A program made the translations under genes and the position numbers. The notes beneath the pieces are model-generated. The model did not search any database. It had not been told where the DNA came from and was given only the letters and a program-made list of their open reading frames with translations. 64,000 nucleotides of DNA from Brevipalpus yothersi (lineage: Eukaryota > Arthropoda > Arachnida > Trombidiformes > Tenuipalpidae): assembly GCA_003956705.1 (NCBI GenBank), contig QZCP01000191.1, positions 1 through 64,000 of the forward strand, given 5' to 3'. Each line of letters starts with the position of its first letter. Positions within the stretch are counted from its first letter, which is position 1. Positions 1 to 13,169 of this stretch are shown here, piece by piece.

Positions 1-58
<58 letters not shown>
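1..58. repeat. (CT)n microsatellite at window edge
   Basis: Uninterrupted CT dinucleotides run from the first base to about position 58, so the tract probably continues outside the window. It is one of about 30 such tracts here. Confidence 0.98.
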
Positions 59-60
<2 letters not shown>

Positions 61-982
61 TCTTTTACTCGTTTACTAGGGCCTATGCCAGTACACCTAC
101 CACTGTGAGTGCATATTACAGTGGCCTGAGGGTAGAAAAGATGCCGCGAGCTATATGATGAGCTATTTGAAAGGTTGATCAATTAAAATATGAAAGATGA
201 AACTGTTGCCACTTTTTGGAAGGCAAAAAGGAACAGTAAATGACGATTAGCTTTCTCTTTCTCTACTAGTATGGAAGATCCATCATCTTTCTGATGAATA
301 TCATTTTGAAAATTTTCAACCACTACTCCAGCGTCAGTAGCAGCAGTCTGGCTGGCTGGTAGAATGGTACATGGTGGCAACAAACGGCCAGTAGAAAGAG
401 ACCAAAAATGAGTGAATACTGGATAACAATTAACCCCGTTGATTACAAGTCCATTCAGACGCTGATGTACCATGTTTTCTTCACCTTCAAAACTAAGGTG
501 TACATGTTCCCGGTAGCGATGGGTGTTCAACTTACCATCGATCATGGACAAACTTGAAGGAGGTCGAATATGAAAAAAGAATACATGTTTCTCTTTCATC
601 GATCCTCTTGATCGTAAAGATGATACCACAATGAAAATGTTCGAAAGAGTTGAGAAATGGAAAAAATCCGCACAATCCATGAACAAAAGACAAGAATAGT
701 GGAAATATTCCTATGCAAATCCATGTCTTCCTAAGTGTGGCTCCAATTGTTGGCCAAAATCTCATCAGAACCCCGAGAAGATAAGCCCTTCTTCATCATC
801 TTCAATCTTTGACCTGATTTACCCTATCGGATGATCTCTATTGAAATATCGATATTCCATAAGATTTCATGGCAAGAGATTTTTATGGTTTGTTTACTTG
901 ACTCAAAAAAGACTCAATCATTGGTGAATACAAACTGATCAACAGAGAGCCTCTGTAAATGGAACTTTTTCGAAATGAAGCA

Positions 983-1014
<32 letters not shown>

Positions 1015-1164
1015 GCAGAGAGCAAATTAGTGAGCTGCCGAAAATGGGCTTAATTTTTAGCACTGAAAGGTGGCCAAATAGATACCCTTCTTTGGGGGCT
1101 TTCTATCTAGTTTGCCTCGTTCACTAGGCTGTTCATTTGAGTGAAGCTTTTTTTCGAGCCACGT

Positions 1165-1202
<38 letters not shown>

Positions 1203-1888
1203 GCTCGATCTGCTTTTCGGCTCATCAGCACATCATTTTTTATCCTCTCTACCTGCAATCATCTTTGGCTAACGCTTTTTCATCTCCTACTTTCGGGAAT
1301 AGGCGCGAACCTTTCAAGCCCCAACGATAGAGACTAACTTTTTTTTCGGCAGCAATCTTCTTCTTGCAACTCCTTTCCTACATATACACGCACACAATGT
1401 TTATGCAAATGTGATTATAACAAGATGATGGTTATCCAAAGGTCAATATCGAAGAGCTATAATATTATAGCTCAAATGAGAATTTGAGGATCCTTTTTCA
1501 AGTTCCTTTTCCTCACTGTCTTCCACTAGGTGTGGAACCCAAGAGGCATTTCAATGTAAATTGAGGCCTTCACCTTCACAGTTCTCGTACTGTTTGAACC
1601 CTTTTTTGCACCCAAAGATCATTAATCATAATGCCAAATTGACCCAACTATGGTCAACTAGAATCATCATCACCATATTATTCTAGCTAGTCAATTCCAT
1701 TCTATCTCAATGGTATTAACAATGTGGAATACTTTTCTTCTCTCTTCCTCTCTCTTGAAAACAAAGAAGCCGATAGTCTATCGCCTTAGACAGCCGAAAA
1801 GATAGTTCTACTTCAGAGGAAAGTTCTAAGGCTTCAACGGCCATTCCGAACTTGGTCTGTCGACTTGACCTACAGCTTGACTAGTCTC

Positions 1889-1919
<31 letters not shown>

Positions 1920-4754
1920 CTTTCCTATGGTCAACACGGTAGTGGCATTCTCTTGGGGATAATTTGTTGCCATTCATTCACCTAATTTATTTGGAAAGGA
2001 CAACTCCTCCACCATCCAGGTTTGGTGGGCCATCTTTATCTGTCTATGTGTTCGCTTGGATTGGCCCATCGATATATGTGTTGATATCAGTATCAGGCCT
2101 GTCTAGTCCTGAGACCTGTGGAAACATTCACACCACGTCACATGGGTCAGATCTGGGGTGATAAAATATCATATCTCAAGCTTTTCCCCAATGATAAAGT
2201 GGAAGGGTTAGCGAAATACTGGACACCTCAACTGGTCTCTTTTGTTCTCTCTATCTGTTTCCAGTCCTTAAGTTTCCAAGCTCACAGGTGAAAAGATACT
2301 TCATCAAGCGTAAAGTGAAACAAAAAAGAAAGAGACGAAAATCCAGTAGCTGGCAAGAATACTTTCGGCTGATGACTGTTGATTGGGCTTCTCATGAGTT
2401 GCATTCAAGCTGCATTCAATATTCTTCAATATTTTTTTAATGGACAAAATAACATGGTTTGTAAGATAAAAAGCCTGAAAAGTTTCGCCAATTTTACACT
2501 CTTTATAGAGCTACAAATTTAGAATCATGAATAAATTCAGATGCATAGATTAAACGAAAAAGTCAAAAGTGAAGCAAACTGAAAAATTTCTTGCATCTTC
2601 CGAGAGTTTATCGTGGCGAATATTTTCAAACTCAATTCTGTACTGAAATCTGCATTAAGGCAATCTAATCGTGAGAAGCTATGAATGGAATGTCTTCAAT
2701 ATTTTCTGAAATATTCACCCTTTTTCTCAGCCTCTAATCGTTTATTGTTCATTTTGTCCAAAGAAACCCCTCTGTGGGTGGGTTTGAAGACTTGGAATCA
2801 CGATTCTCTAACCTTTTTCCGTTTTTTTCACCACAGTCACGCGAATTGGCCACTCAAACTGTGTTTTGTTCAACTTGACCATGTATTTAAGCCAATAAGT
2901 ACCGTTTACTTTCAAAGAGACTAGGATCAATGATTTTCAACAAGAGTAAGAAAAGTTGACCAATACGATCATGGAAATGGCTACATTTCATCAGATCGTG
3001 AGTCATGAATGGGTTAATAGAATGAATTATTGGTGGTCAAGTAAATCAAATGGGAGGAATCAGTTAAAAATCAATGGATAAATATAAAATGATCGAAATT
3101 ATTGTTATTCTTTTTTTTCGGATAATCATTGTTTCTTTTTTGAATAGAAAGAAAGAGTATACATAATTTAATAGGTTTATGAGGAGGGTTAAAAATATAT
3201 TTACAACAAAATAGTCTACAATAGTTTCAACAAAAATAACAGAGCGCTCCAATTGATTGGGTTCAAAAAGTAGAAGAGAGAAAGAATCAAGATAATGGAG
3301 AGCAAATTGCTGTACAAAGTATGGTCCTAGAATGACCTAAGAGAGGAAGAAAGAGGAAGAGGCAAACATTTTTGGATAGGAAAGAGTTGAAGAAAGAGTA
3401 TGCAAAGCACGCAAGTTAAATAGAGCGAGGATCAATTTTGGTCCTCTTGATCACGGGTAATAGAATGTTCCAATGTTTTTTTTCGAAGTGTACCAAGTTA
3501 TAATGATCAAGTCATGGAAGAAGGGGAAAAATTTTTCTTATCATAGGTTATAGGAGAAAGAACTTTTCCAATGGAATTCATTGGGAAGACTATCATGTAT
3601 TTCAACATGGACATCATCAGATAAAGAGAGAGAAATTCATCTGGAGAAGAATAGAGAATCGAATTGATTCGGTGTATCGCTTGGTTGAATTTCATTTGAG
3701 GCAATGGAATTATTTATTGTTCCACAATAATTATTCGCATCACTTTTGGCAAGATGCATGATGATTGACGTGTTTACGTGAATTTGATTTGCATGCTGAA
3801 AGAAATGATGAGCCTTCTGTGTCTTCACTGGCAAAATTTGGCTTTCTATTCTCTCTGTTCTCATAGGGATTGAAGTGAACAAAGGCTGCTTCTCTCTCTC
3901 TCTTTCATTCTCTCTCGATTGATCGCTTGGAAGAATCCACAAGCGATGTCAATTGAGGATGGAGAGAAGGTGAACATGGTAGTAAAAACAAAGAGATGGA
4001 GGTGGTTGAGTGGGAGGCTGTTCTGGAGGCAGGTGAGAATTCAGTGGAAAGTGGGGAGAAAAGATGGCAAAAACTTCATTTATAGCCATTTGATCTATGC
4101 AGGTAGGTATGCAGGAGAGAGTGAAGTTGAATTCTCAATCATTGCCAGATATCGATCTTCAATTTCATCGATTTGAGCGCAAGATCAAGTTTCACTGTTT
4201 TTGATGATCAAAATTGAGAGAATATACGGAGAAAGTTCTGAATTCTAGGCAAAATTCTACCTGAAAACTTCACCGCACGCATGTATAGCAGTAGCAATGA
4301 AGAGAAAGAGAGGATAATTTTGATATCAAATTGATTCAATATCTATGCAGCTCATCAAAAGTGAGACAAGAGCACAAGATAATAATAGGGAATAAATTGA
4401 AACTAATTTAGAGAGAGAGGGAGAGAGAGAAATAGGAAAGGTAAAAGAGAAAGAGGGGAGAGAGCAGAGGTGGGCGAGAGAGAGAGAGAGATGAGCATAT
4501 GTTGAGTGTATTCATTCATGCATTGTGAAGATCGACGTGTGCTGGACGCGTGCTGGCCTCACTTTTGGACTTATAGCGGTCATGTATGTGTATATATATA
4601 CCAATTGACCTTAGCTTTATTGAGATAGATGTTCCATTAGGATGCAGCATTTTTGTTCTAATATTCATCTTGGCTCCTTACTCCCCCAATATCATCACCA
4701 TCAGTGGGCTCACTACTCATCTTCCACCCTGAAACACATGAGCTTTCGTTTCTT

Positions 4755-4789
<35 letters not shown>

Positions 4790-5375
4790 ATTACCGTCCC
4801 ATTTCAGCCAGTAACGTTCAGGATGGCCTGTTCAGAAGAAGAGGCAGAGAGTAGAGAGGCCTGTTTGACTTGAAATTAGGAGCCCTCCCACTCGACACTA
4901 TATATATTGTCTCTGTTCACCTTCTTTTTTCTCCAGGTCCTGGGATGAGGGGCTGATTTTAGTGGGAAGAGGGGGCCATGTTTGGCTGAACAGCAGCCTA
5001 TAGAGCACAAACAACAAGATGGGACATTTTTCTTGGGTTTTTTGGAAGATGATCTCATCTTTATTTCTCTCTTTTCGGGTAGATTGGACCATTGACCATA
5101 GTCTTTTCTTCTCCTTTACCTTCCATTTCGATGTTTATTGGCTTTGATGGGTGCTGTTGGAACTGTTGCAGATGGATTGAAGATGTACACAACTGATTTG
5201 GAATTCACATGATCACAGAATTTTTGATTCAAATTTAAATGGCTAGTATAGAGCAAATTTTTCTTTGTTCCAGAAGAAAAAAAATTATCATCAAGGCATT
5301 GAGATTGGACAGTAGAGATAAGCATAATGACCAACAAGTGGTCAGAAAGCTTTCGTAACTGCTTGGACACTATTA
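59..5375. other. Intergenic DNA, no gene assigned
   Basis: I see no recognisable gene in these 5.3 kb. The stretch holds short CT/GA tracts near 987-1013, 1167-1199, 1884-1922 and 4758-4786. The longest open frame is on the minus strand at 183-686, but it has no family resemblance and no clear exon boundaries. A palindromic E-box CACGTG lies at 1160-1165. The last few hundred bases probably hold the 3' UTR of the bHLH gene that ends at 5376. Confidence 0.6.
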
Positions 5376-5957
5376 TTATTGAGAAAACTGTTTGAGCATT
5401 TTAGCCAAAGCACCGATGTATGTTTGGGCCATTTCAAGAGTCTCAAATTTGGACAATTTTCGATCTTTATCTGGATTAGGTGAAGGCAGAACACTTCGAA
5501 GTCGATCGAAAGCATCATTGAGATTGAGCATTCGACGTCTTTCACGAGCATTTGCAGCCACTCGACGTCTCTTGACGGTGGTCAATGGAGCATTTTTGTT
5601 GTTGGACACATTGATTGAGGTGATAGTTTTTTCATTGGAATATTTTGCATTCTTGGATGAAGAGCGTCGATTTTTGGGAAAAGTTGTGCGACGATTGTAA
5701 TTTCGACTGAACAATTCATCTGGTATCATATCTTGGCTTGAATAATACATTTCATCACTAAGTTGAGATGATGAAGTGTAGCCTGATAATCCTGATAATA
5801 TGGAAAACAGAGGAAGAAAAAGAGAGAAAAAAAGTGTGTTCAAACATCAAGTCAATTTCATTTTACGTATGAGTTGTTATTTTTTTTCTTTCGGCCAAAT
5901 GTTGGACATTTTGCGATCACTTGCCAATGTCCCAAGACACACAGGAAAATCTTCAGA

Positions 5958-6007
<50 letters not shown>

Positions 6008-7152
6008 CCCTAACATTTTCGGCAAGGTGAGACTATGTGAAAGTGGTCATTTTAACCTCCAGAGAGAAAGACTGGACTGAACTCCTTACAAATAATATGT
6101 CTATGCAAGTGACCACTCTGAGAGCGTGGATCCAGAATACATATATATATTTATATACTGACCATTGCATTTTCTTGTAGTAAACACAATTCGACAGACT
6201 ATCGGGACTCTGTTGTGTCCAACAGATAGACAGAGAGAAAGAAAGAGAGAGAGAGACGCAAGGTGCTGATGATGTAAAAATGAGTCTCCAAATGATGTGT
6301 CTGAGAGTAGCCATTTGTGGAGACATGCTTTCGAAAAAGACCTAGTCTCACGAACATGCGGAAGTGTCCCTAATGACCGATACAATGGTCAATGTTTAGA
6401 GTGCCATCATCACTATTGCCATCGGCAGCAGATGAGGAGGAAAATTTTGTAAACTTATCTTACAAAGAATGGTATCAAGGTATCTAAATTCAAATAAATG
6501 CACACACTGCCACTGATAGTGAGAATTTAGGCCAAAGAACAGAGGTATAGTAAAGAAAATTAAATCAAATGGTCCCAAGAACTGGGTTACTGAGACAAAT
6601 TTTCATTTTACATTTAAAATGTCCACATTTTCACCTCTAATCACTTTCTCTCATCAGACTCCTCTCCTCATCTTTGCTAGTATTTATCTTACTATTCAGC
6701 AAAAGTCTGCACATTTTTTCTCACAAAAGTTATCATCATCATAAAAATGACTAGACATGCAGTCGAATCGTGTTTGTAAAACTAAATGAGTCATGATTAA
6801 CATTAGGAATTGTGCAAAATTTTGACCTTAACCAAAGTAGGCAGATGAATTCAGCCGATTGTGACAAATTTTTTTCAAAGCAATTTTAGATTCCGAAAAG
6901 AAAGGAAAGATTACAAATTGGGAAGCTTAACTCACCTGTTTTTAATGCTTCGAATAGAAGATATTCGGGCAATTCGGAGTTGGATGTTGAGCTTGTTGAG
7001 ATGGGAGATGCAGAATCACTTTTGATGAGCATCGGTGATGCTGGACTTTCCACTCTCTCGACCACGATTGTTTCCGATTTGAACAGTGTGTTGGCTCTGG
7101 TCATCAGTAGTCCCGCATCAACACGGGTGATGCTGGCTGTTGCAGTTTCCAT
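5376..7152 (-). CDS. Atonal-family bHLH transcription factor
   Basis: Two exons, 7152-6936 and 5791-5376, join in phase 1 to a 210-residue protein. The donor reads CAG|GTGAG and the acceptor TTATCAG. Residues 147-210 form a basic helix-loop-helix domain with the AANARERRRM basic region typical of Atonal/Atoh proteins, and a second helix with LSKFETLEMAQTYI. The domain lies at the very C-terminus, as in Drosophila Atonal. Family members are nuclear proneural regulators that bind E-boxes as heterodimers with Daughterless/E proteins. The N-terminal 146 residues are Ser/Thr-rich and not recognised. The start at 7152 has good context (AAAATGG); an in-frame ATG at 7209 would add 19 residues. The loop is about two residues longer than in Drosophila Atonal. 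I cannot say which of atonal, amos or cato is the ortholog. Confidence 0.88.
5962..6003. repeat. (CT)n tract in bHLH intron
   Basis: A pure CT run of about 42 bp lies inside the 1144-bp intron of the bHLH gene, about 170 bp upstream of the acceptor. On the transcribed strand it reads GA. Confidence 0.97.
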
Positions 7153-7488
7153 TTTCGATGTATTTCGCTTATGTACGATGGGCAAAAGAAAACTAAATAG
7201 GCAAGGCAATAGGTGGTGATGTGGGGTGGACGATTGGATGTGTCACAGCAAAAGTGCGTACTTTTAAGTGGGAGAACACAGATTAAATAAACTAAGTACG
7301 TGCAAGTTGAAAGAACTTCTCTAAACTGAATGAACTTAGAAGAAGAAAGTGATCAGAACGATACTAAAATGATACACGGTGTGTTCGAGGTGAAAATATC
7401 AACTGAGCAAAGGTCCCGAATGAAGCTACCTTTTTTCTTGGGCCGAGAAAAGTGAGATCAACAAGAGTGAGTCTAGGAGCCAGCCACG

Positions 7489-7527
7489 ATTGGCCGATGC
7501 AATTTTGGGGCTTACAACTCGCATTGG
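7489..7527 (-). promoter_or_regulatory. Paired CCAAT boxes upstream of bHLH gene
   Basis: Two CCAAT pentamers lie on the minus strand at 7493-7489 and 7527-7523, both within a GGCCAAT context and 34 bp apart. They sit about 340-375 bp upstream of the bHLH start codon in a locally GC-richer patch. This suits a core promoter element, but I see no clear TATA box nearby and the assignment is inference. Confidence 0.3.
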
Positions 7528-7603
7528 CCAACAGGTTAGAACGAAAAGCTCTCAACACACTGGAAGGTAGAGAGAGAGAGAGAGAGAGAGAGGCTCAGGG
7601 GGT

Positions 7604-7692
7604 GGCGGGTCTGGGGTGGCGGGCGATCATGCGAAAGAGAGATAGAGAGTGAAGATGGAAGATAGAGAAAGAGAGCTTTCTAGTTGAGGGGT

Positions 7693-7760
<68 letters not shown>

Positions 7761-7850
7761 NGGCGGGTCTGGGGTGGCGGGCGATCATGCGAAAGAGAGA
7801 TAGAGAGTGAAGATGGAAGATAGAGAAAGAGAGCTTTCTAGTTGAGGGGT

Positions 7851-7917
<67 letters not shown>
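7604..7917. repeat. Direct duplication around a single N
   Basis: A unique segment of about 92 bp, beginning ggcgggtctg, followed by a (GA)n tract is present twice: 7604-7760 and 7762-7917, separated by one N at 7761. The unique parts look identical by eye, and the copies are offset by 158 bp. The N marks an assembly join in the middle of a GA run, so the duplication most likely reflects redundant contig ends rather than a real tandem repeat. A further (GA)n tract lies just upstream at 7569-7592. Confidence 0.95.
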
Positions 7918-7919
<2 letters not shown>

Positions 7920-8913
7920 ACCAATTCATTCATGCAGTAATTTGAAGTCCCCAAAAAAAAAATTATTCAGATGAATATGATCATTTGGGGGGAAATAATT
8001 TTGATTTGCATCATGAAGCAAACAATAGTTCAGTGTCAATGATACTTTCGAACATATTTGATGATAGTTTTCTTCTCAAGAATCATTCACACATGTATAA
8101 GTGAGGAAATGTACTTCTTTCTCTGGTAAATGTGAAAGTGAATACGTTGACTCGATCCATTACATTTGAATTCTCTTCCAATCACTTGACAATTAAAGTG
8201 GCTTGTGTATGAAGGCCACCAAATTTGTGTGACTGATTTCAAACCCCTTGTTTCTTGTTTCATGTTGAAACGTCTGCACTGGGCCGTTTCATCGAAGCTA
8301 GCCATGGACGCGTTAGCCCGTTAAAAGTGGCCACAATGTGGCCTCTTGACGATTATATCTCGGCTATCATTCTGGATGACCATTGTGTGTATGTGTGTGT
8401 GTGTGCTCAAAATTAAATGTAGAATAAGCCTACTTGGAATGGAGCAAATTGAGAGACAAAAATTTTGGGCTCACATTGCGAAGTGGATTGCGATTTTGGG
8501 GGCAAACTTTCGGTCCGAATAGCCCTCTCAAGCAGCGGGAAAGCTTTGAAAATAAAAATTTGAAAGCTTTTTGGTCAAATTTTTCTACTTCAGGACAGCT
8601 TGATGAGCGATCAAAGTGAAATGAATACAATAGATGTCTTGCCAAATAAAGCTGTAATAAAAGCACGTGTCTGAATGCCGGATCATCAGGCTTGATATTC
8701 TGAAAATCAACTTGTCACTTATACAACCATCGCAAGGTCAAGGTAGACCATGGATATGTCCCGAAATAGTTTTTTCCTAGACGGTGGCGATTATTAATGA
8801 CTTTACGATCAGTTGGAGAGAGAGAGAGACAAAATAACATCCATGTCCAGGTAAGATGGATTATGGTCAATGAAAACATACAATGTGATCTTGAAAAAAA
8901 TTTTGTAATGATC

Positions 8914-9760
8914 TTATTTTTTAGAAGTCATTTCTCTCTCTCTCTCTCTCTCTGTTCTTTTTCCTATTGAATGAGCTTCGAATAGGAGAAAATTCTCTTC
9001 AAGTTCTATTGGTTCTTTAACGATGGATTCTTGGGGTCCAAATGATGCTGAGATGAGAAGTTTTTCTTGTGATCCTCGTAGATATCGGATGCTGTCCAAA
9101 TCTTTTCTCAACTTGAGTCTTTCTTCCAAAGAAACTGATTTGGTTAGTACATTTATGGGGAAAGAGAAGAGGTAGAGAATATTTTATCATTCTTTTGACA
9201 TGTTCAGACATCATGATGGACATAGATCAAGGCTGGCTTGTCGCGTTTTTCTGTATGTTCATAGCTTGTCCAATGTCACTGAGAAAGGTCTATTGAAATG
9301 ATTTTCTCTGATACCTGATCACCACAGAGCCTTCGAGCCTTAACTCGTCTACCATAGCGTATTTGACACTGAATCTGATAATCTGATTTAATGAAAAAAA
9401 GAACCACAGATTGTATCGTTTGGTTATGAGTGGTGTAATTTTTCCACTTAACATGCAAAATGACCAAAAACAATGAACAAAATTCTATACCTTGAATGAT
9501 GATGACCCAAAGTTCCGCTGGGAATCAAGTAGCCATCATGTATCTATTCATTCGATTGCTTCTCCATGACATTATCTGCTCATCAAGTCATGTCAAAGGC
9601 AATCGTGAAGGGTTGAAAGTGGGCTAATGTCGCAATCGGTTTAATCAGTCCATGGGTATTTGATTTCCAATATTCATGGACAAAGACAAACATCACGTTC
9701 AACTCGGATCATGGTCCTACTACTAGGTCCATGTCTTGACCATAGGAAAACGAGAAAAGT

Positions 9761-9826
<66 letters not shown>

Positions 9827-10098
9827 TCCTAGTAAGTCGAATAATTTTTCGTGCAAGCTTCATCTTTTTTCCTCATCTATTCCTCTGGACATTTTCGGTT
9901 TACTATTTCACTTACTCTCTGTGCAAAAACAAAGCTACTTACTTTGCCTGTGTGTATGAAAGGTAAGACAATCCTTCATTCAGCTCATGTCTTGACCTGA
10001 GGCCATAGTCTCTTCTTCTATTCGGCCTCAAGGTAGACCTCACTTTTATCTTGGGCCAGTTTGACGGTCATTTTGGGCCATTTCAACTTGCTGGCCAT
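8914..10098 (-). CDS. Candidate small coiled-coil protein (two exons)
   Basis: I assembled exons 10098-10044 and 9134-8914, which join in phase 1 to 91 residues. The donor is AAAA|GTGAGG. The acceptor CAG is preceded by a perfect TACTAAC branch-point sequence and, further upstream, a pyrimidine-rich stretch. The protein is charged; residues about 15-45 have a Leu/Lys/Glu pattern suggestive of a short coiled coil. Near the C-terminus a short GA tract at about 8934-8953 is read as alternating Arg-Glu before the end MTSKK. The stop overlaps AATAAG. No family is recognised. The start codon is the least certain part, because the frame is also open further upstream. The intron contains a 60-bp CT tract. 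Confidence 0.35.
9765..9824. repeat. (CT)n microsatellite
   Basis: A CT tract of about 60 bp lies in the 909-bp intron of the candidate gene at 8914-10098. Long frames through it (Leu-Ser or Arg-Glu repeats) are artefacts of the repeat. Confidence 0.97.
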
Positions 10099-12104
10099 GA
10101 ACAAAGTGGAGCAAAACGGAGAAGAAGAAGTCCAATCTCTTGGGTTATCGTTAAGACACTGTACATCGAATGCTGTAACGTTTGTGGGCCACTTTTTTTC
10201 CTCTCTTTTCTTCAACAGTCTTGATAATCGATCGATTCTATCGATTAATCTCTCCCAGATGATTTTCAGTTTGGTTAACCGCGATTGTTCCCCTTCTCAT
10301 ACCATGTACAGGCGAATACTAGAATTTAGCCTGGAGTATAGCCTCGAACTTGATTAGATCAGAAAATTGAATTAACTGAAAACTCAGTTTCTTTTTCGCT
10401 TCGAAAAGCGATATCGTGATACCAAGAAAAAAGAAAAAAATCTGATTGTATGTGTGTGAATCCTTCTAGAAGAATCTCCAGATCACCTTGATTGACTCAA
10501 AAATTTGGAAAGTGATTGAAAAATGATCATTTGCTCAATTAAAAGTGATCGAACAAAAGAACTTGCGCTATCATGACATGATCTCGTGCGTTAAAAAACA
10601 CTATCAGATTATAAGTATTGATTATCATCTTAATGTCATTAGCTTTGTATTTCAAAAATTTTTTGTCCATTCAAGTAGTTTGAATAGTTTGAGCTTTCCC
10701 AGAATCACTTGGCCAAGCTTGGCTTAGCATCACTGATTAGCCTTTAAACCGCCAAAAAGTGAAAGTTCATCAAGAAGATTACACCTGAACACATCTCGGT
10801 TCGATAATGAGCAGTAGAAAACATTGAAGGATGTGCCCATAATTAATGAGTTTCACTTTCAAAATTTGATGATAATTTCTTCCTCTTCTTCTTCTTCATA
10901 TTCCCTAGAATCTACTATCGCTCATGTAGAAACTTTCTTTCTCTCAATGGATTGGCAACATTCTTGGCACGTACTGAGTGCCAATCATGCCTAGTAAAAC
11001 TTATGAACATAGAAAAAAGCTATGTATTCGTGGTTGAGATGGTCATCAAGAGAAAGAGAGAAGAAGTCAAAACTACCCATCAAACTTTATTGTTTGGTAC
11101 AAGTATCATATTATATGAAGGACAAAAAGGTCCCACAAAAGATGGTTGAACATTGGATGGTTATACATGGAAGAAAATGAGTATACACAGCTAGTTTTTC
11201 TAACTATCATTATGTATGCACATCCAAATTTGCCATCCTATTGTACTATTGACCATACTTGTACTGTTTCTTGTGGTCATTATTATTTTCCACAAAATTA
11301 TTACAAGTGGTGAACTAGATAATCGGAAGGAAACAAGATTCTGGCTATCTTGAACAAAATGGCTCCACAATAATAATCAAGTATTACCAATGGAATAGAA
11401 TCGAGTTAACCATGATTAACTTTGACAACTGTCCACTCCTTCACATCAAGAGGAGAGGTCAACAAGAACTGTAAAAGTGAAGTCAAAATTTGAATAAACT
11501 AGGCCATTGGTTTAAAGTGATCATCTATTAGTTGGAGAAATGATTACTCTATCGGCTCTTTCACTCTTCCTCAACGTTTTGTGGTTCTGAGATGGCCCAT
11601 GATCTAGGGCAACATTCGACAGACAGACATACATATACATATACATAGACTGGAATATACTTGTTCTCGTGGCCTCAGCACTTGGTCTTGGTCAGTAGTT
11701 TGGGCGGTCTTTTGGTGGATTGCACTCTGTAATCGACTGTCATTGAAGATGTCCATTCAAGAACCCCCCAAAAACCCTTCCACTTCAGAGGGGGGGCTTG
11801 TATGTGTATATACGTACACTCATACCTCCCGTGAGATGATCATCGATTGCTTTTTAGAACTTTTTAGAACCATCACAACTAGATAGGAGGTATGTGTATA
11901 TCGGGTCTTTATGGATTGAGAGCATTAGAATTGGTTGAAAATTTTTACGATGCTCAAAAGTGGTTAACGAAGTTAAAGAAGTCATCCAAAGAGACAAGAT
12001 TAGATACTAGAGTATCCAAGCCGAAATGGATGAGACTTTTTTTTCTCTCTTTCTTTGATGGTTAGCCGCTCTTATGAGCCCAATTGAACTCCAATTGACT
12101 GCAA
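10099..12104. other. Intergenic DNA
   Basis: Two kilobases of AT-rich sequence without a frame that I can support as coding. It has no long microsatellite. A strong polypyrimidine tract and TTAG near 12040-12065 look like a splice acceptor for a 5' UTR exon of the candidate gene that starts at 12105. Confidence 0.5.
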
Positions 12105-12542
12105 ATGTGGACTGACGTTAGTGGAAATTCAGTCGACAATGGACACGAGAAGAAAAAATTATCCACCAAAAATAACTCACATAGTGATAAGGGAATGATT
12201 CCAATGAGTTTTCCTCAAACAGTGCAAAATTTTCCTCGACAAAAACTCAGTAAGTATTCTATATTTAAGTCTAGTTTAGAGAATGTCCTCCAGTAACTTT
12301 TCCTAGCCACGGAAAAATTTGTCAACGGTGTATTGATGGAAAATTCTCGAATGATTAGCTCATTATTAAATTTTGAGTATATCCAAAATTCCACAATATT
12401 GACAAACTTTCCTCCTGATTTAGATCAGCTATCTTGATTAATCTTGAAGGCATCCTCGACTTATACTTCTTAACTGTACTTTCTATGAATTGAATTATGA
12501 ATGAATTTCTATGAAGGCATTTGACAACAATGTTCATTTTTC

Positions 12543-12578
<36 letters not shown>

Positions 12579-12905
12579 TAGGAGAGAATCAATAAGAATC
12601 TGGAAATTGACAAGTTCACTCCCAGTGAGTGGAAATCTCATGAAGGAACAGTAATTACCAGGAAGCTCAAAATAAGACCACTAGAAGTCTTCGGAAAGTT
12701 GCTCTGAAATTCTCGCTGATTAGTTGGCTGCCTGAGGCAAAATCCCGCATTACTAGACCTCGGTAAAATAAGTACAGAAGTCAGCCCACTGAAGACCACT
12801 TTCGATGGTGCGAATAAGTCTTGAGAGCGCGACGAAGTGAGAGGAAGACATTATATTATCGCGCCATCGTGACCTTACTTTTTCAATCTTTTTTTTCACT
12901 CTTGC

Positions 12906-12994
<89 letters not shown>

Positions 12995-13169
12995 CCATCG
13001 TCCTAAGTCTTTAGTCCACTTCGTTTCACTCTTCATGTCCATCGTCACCACCACTTAGCCGATTAGAACTCGATAAATGGTCAATGCTCTAGTCTGGTCA
13101 TTGGGTCATGATTGGCCGGATGATTTCCACTAATGAAGTGGTAAAGAGAAACGAAAAATAGATAGCCAA

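Noticed and set aside
3637..3942. 101-codon minus-strand frame
   Set aside because: Includes a GA-rich Arg-Glu part, overlaps other frames on the opposite strand and shows no exon boundaries or family resemblance.
9660..9966. Long frames of Leu-Ser or Arg-Glu repeats through CT/GA tracts, here and at many other tracts
   Set aside because: A (CT)n or (GA)n run is open in several frames by its nature. These frames have no other coding signal. The only exceptions kept are those supported by splice sites.
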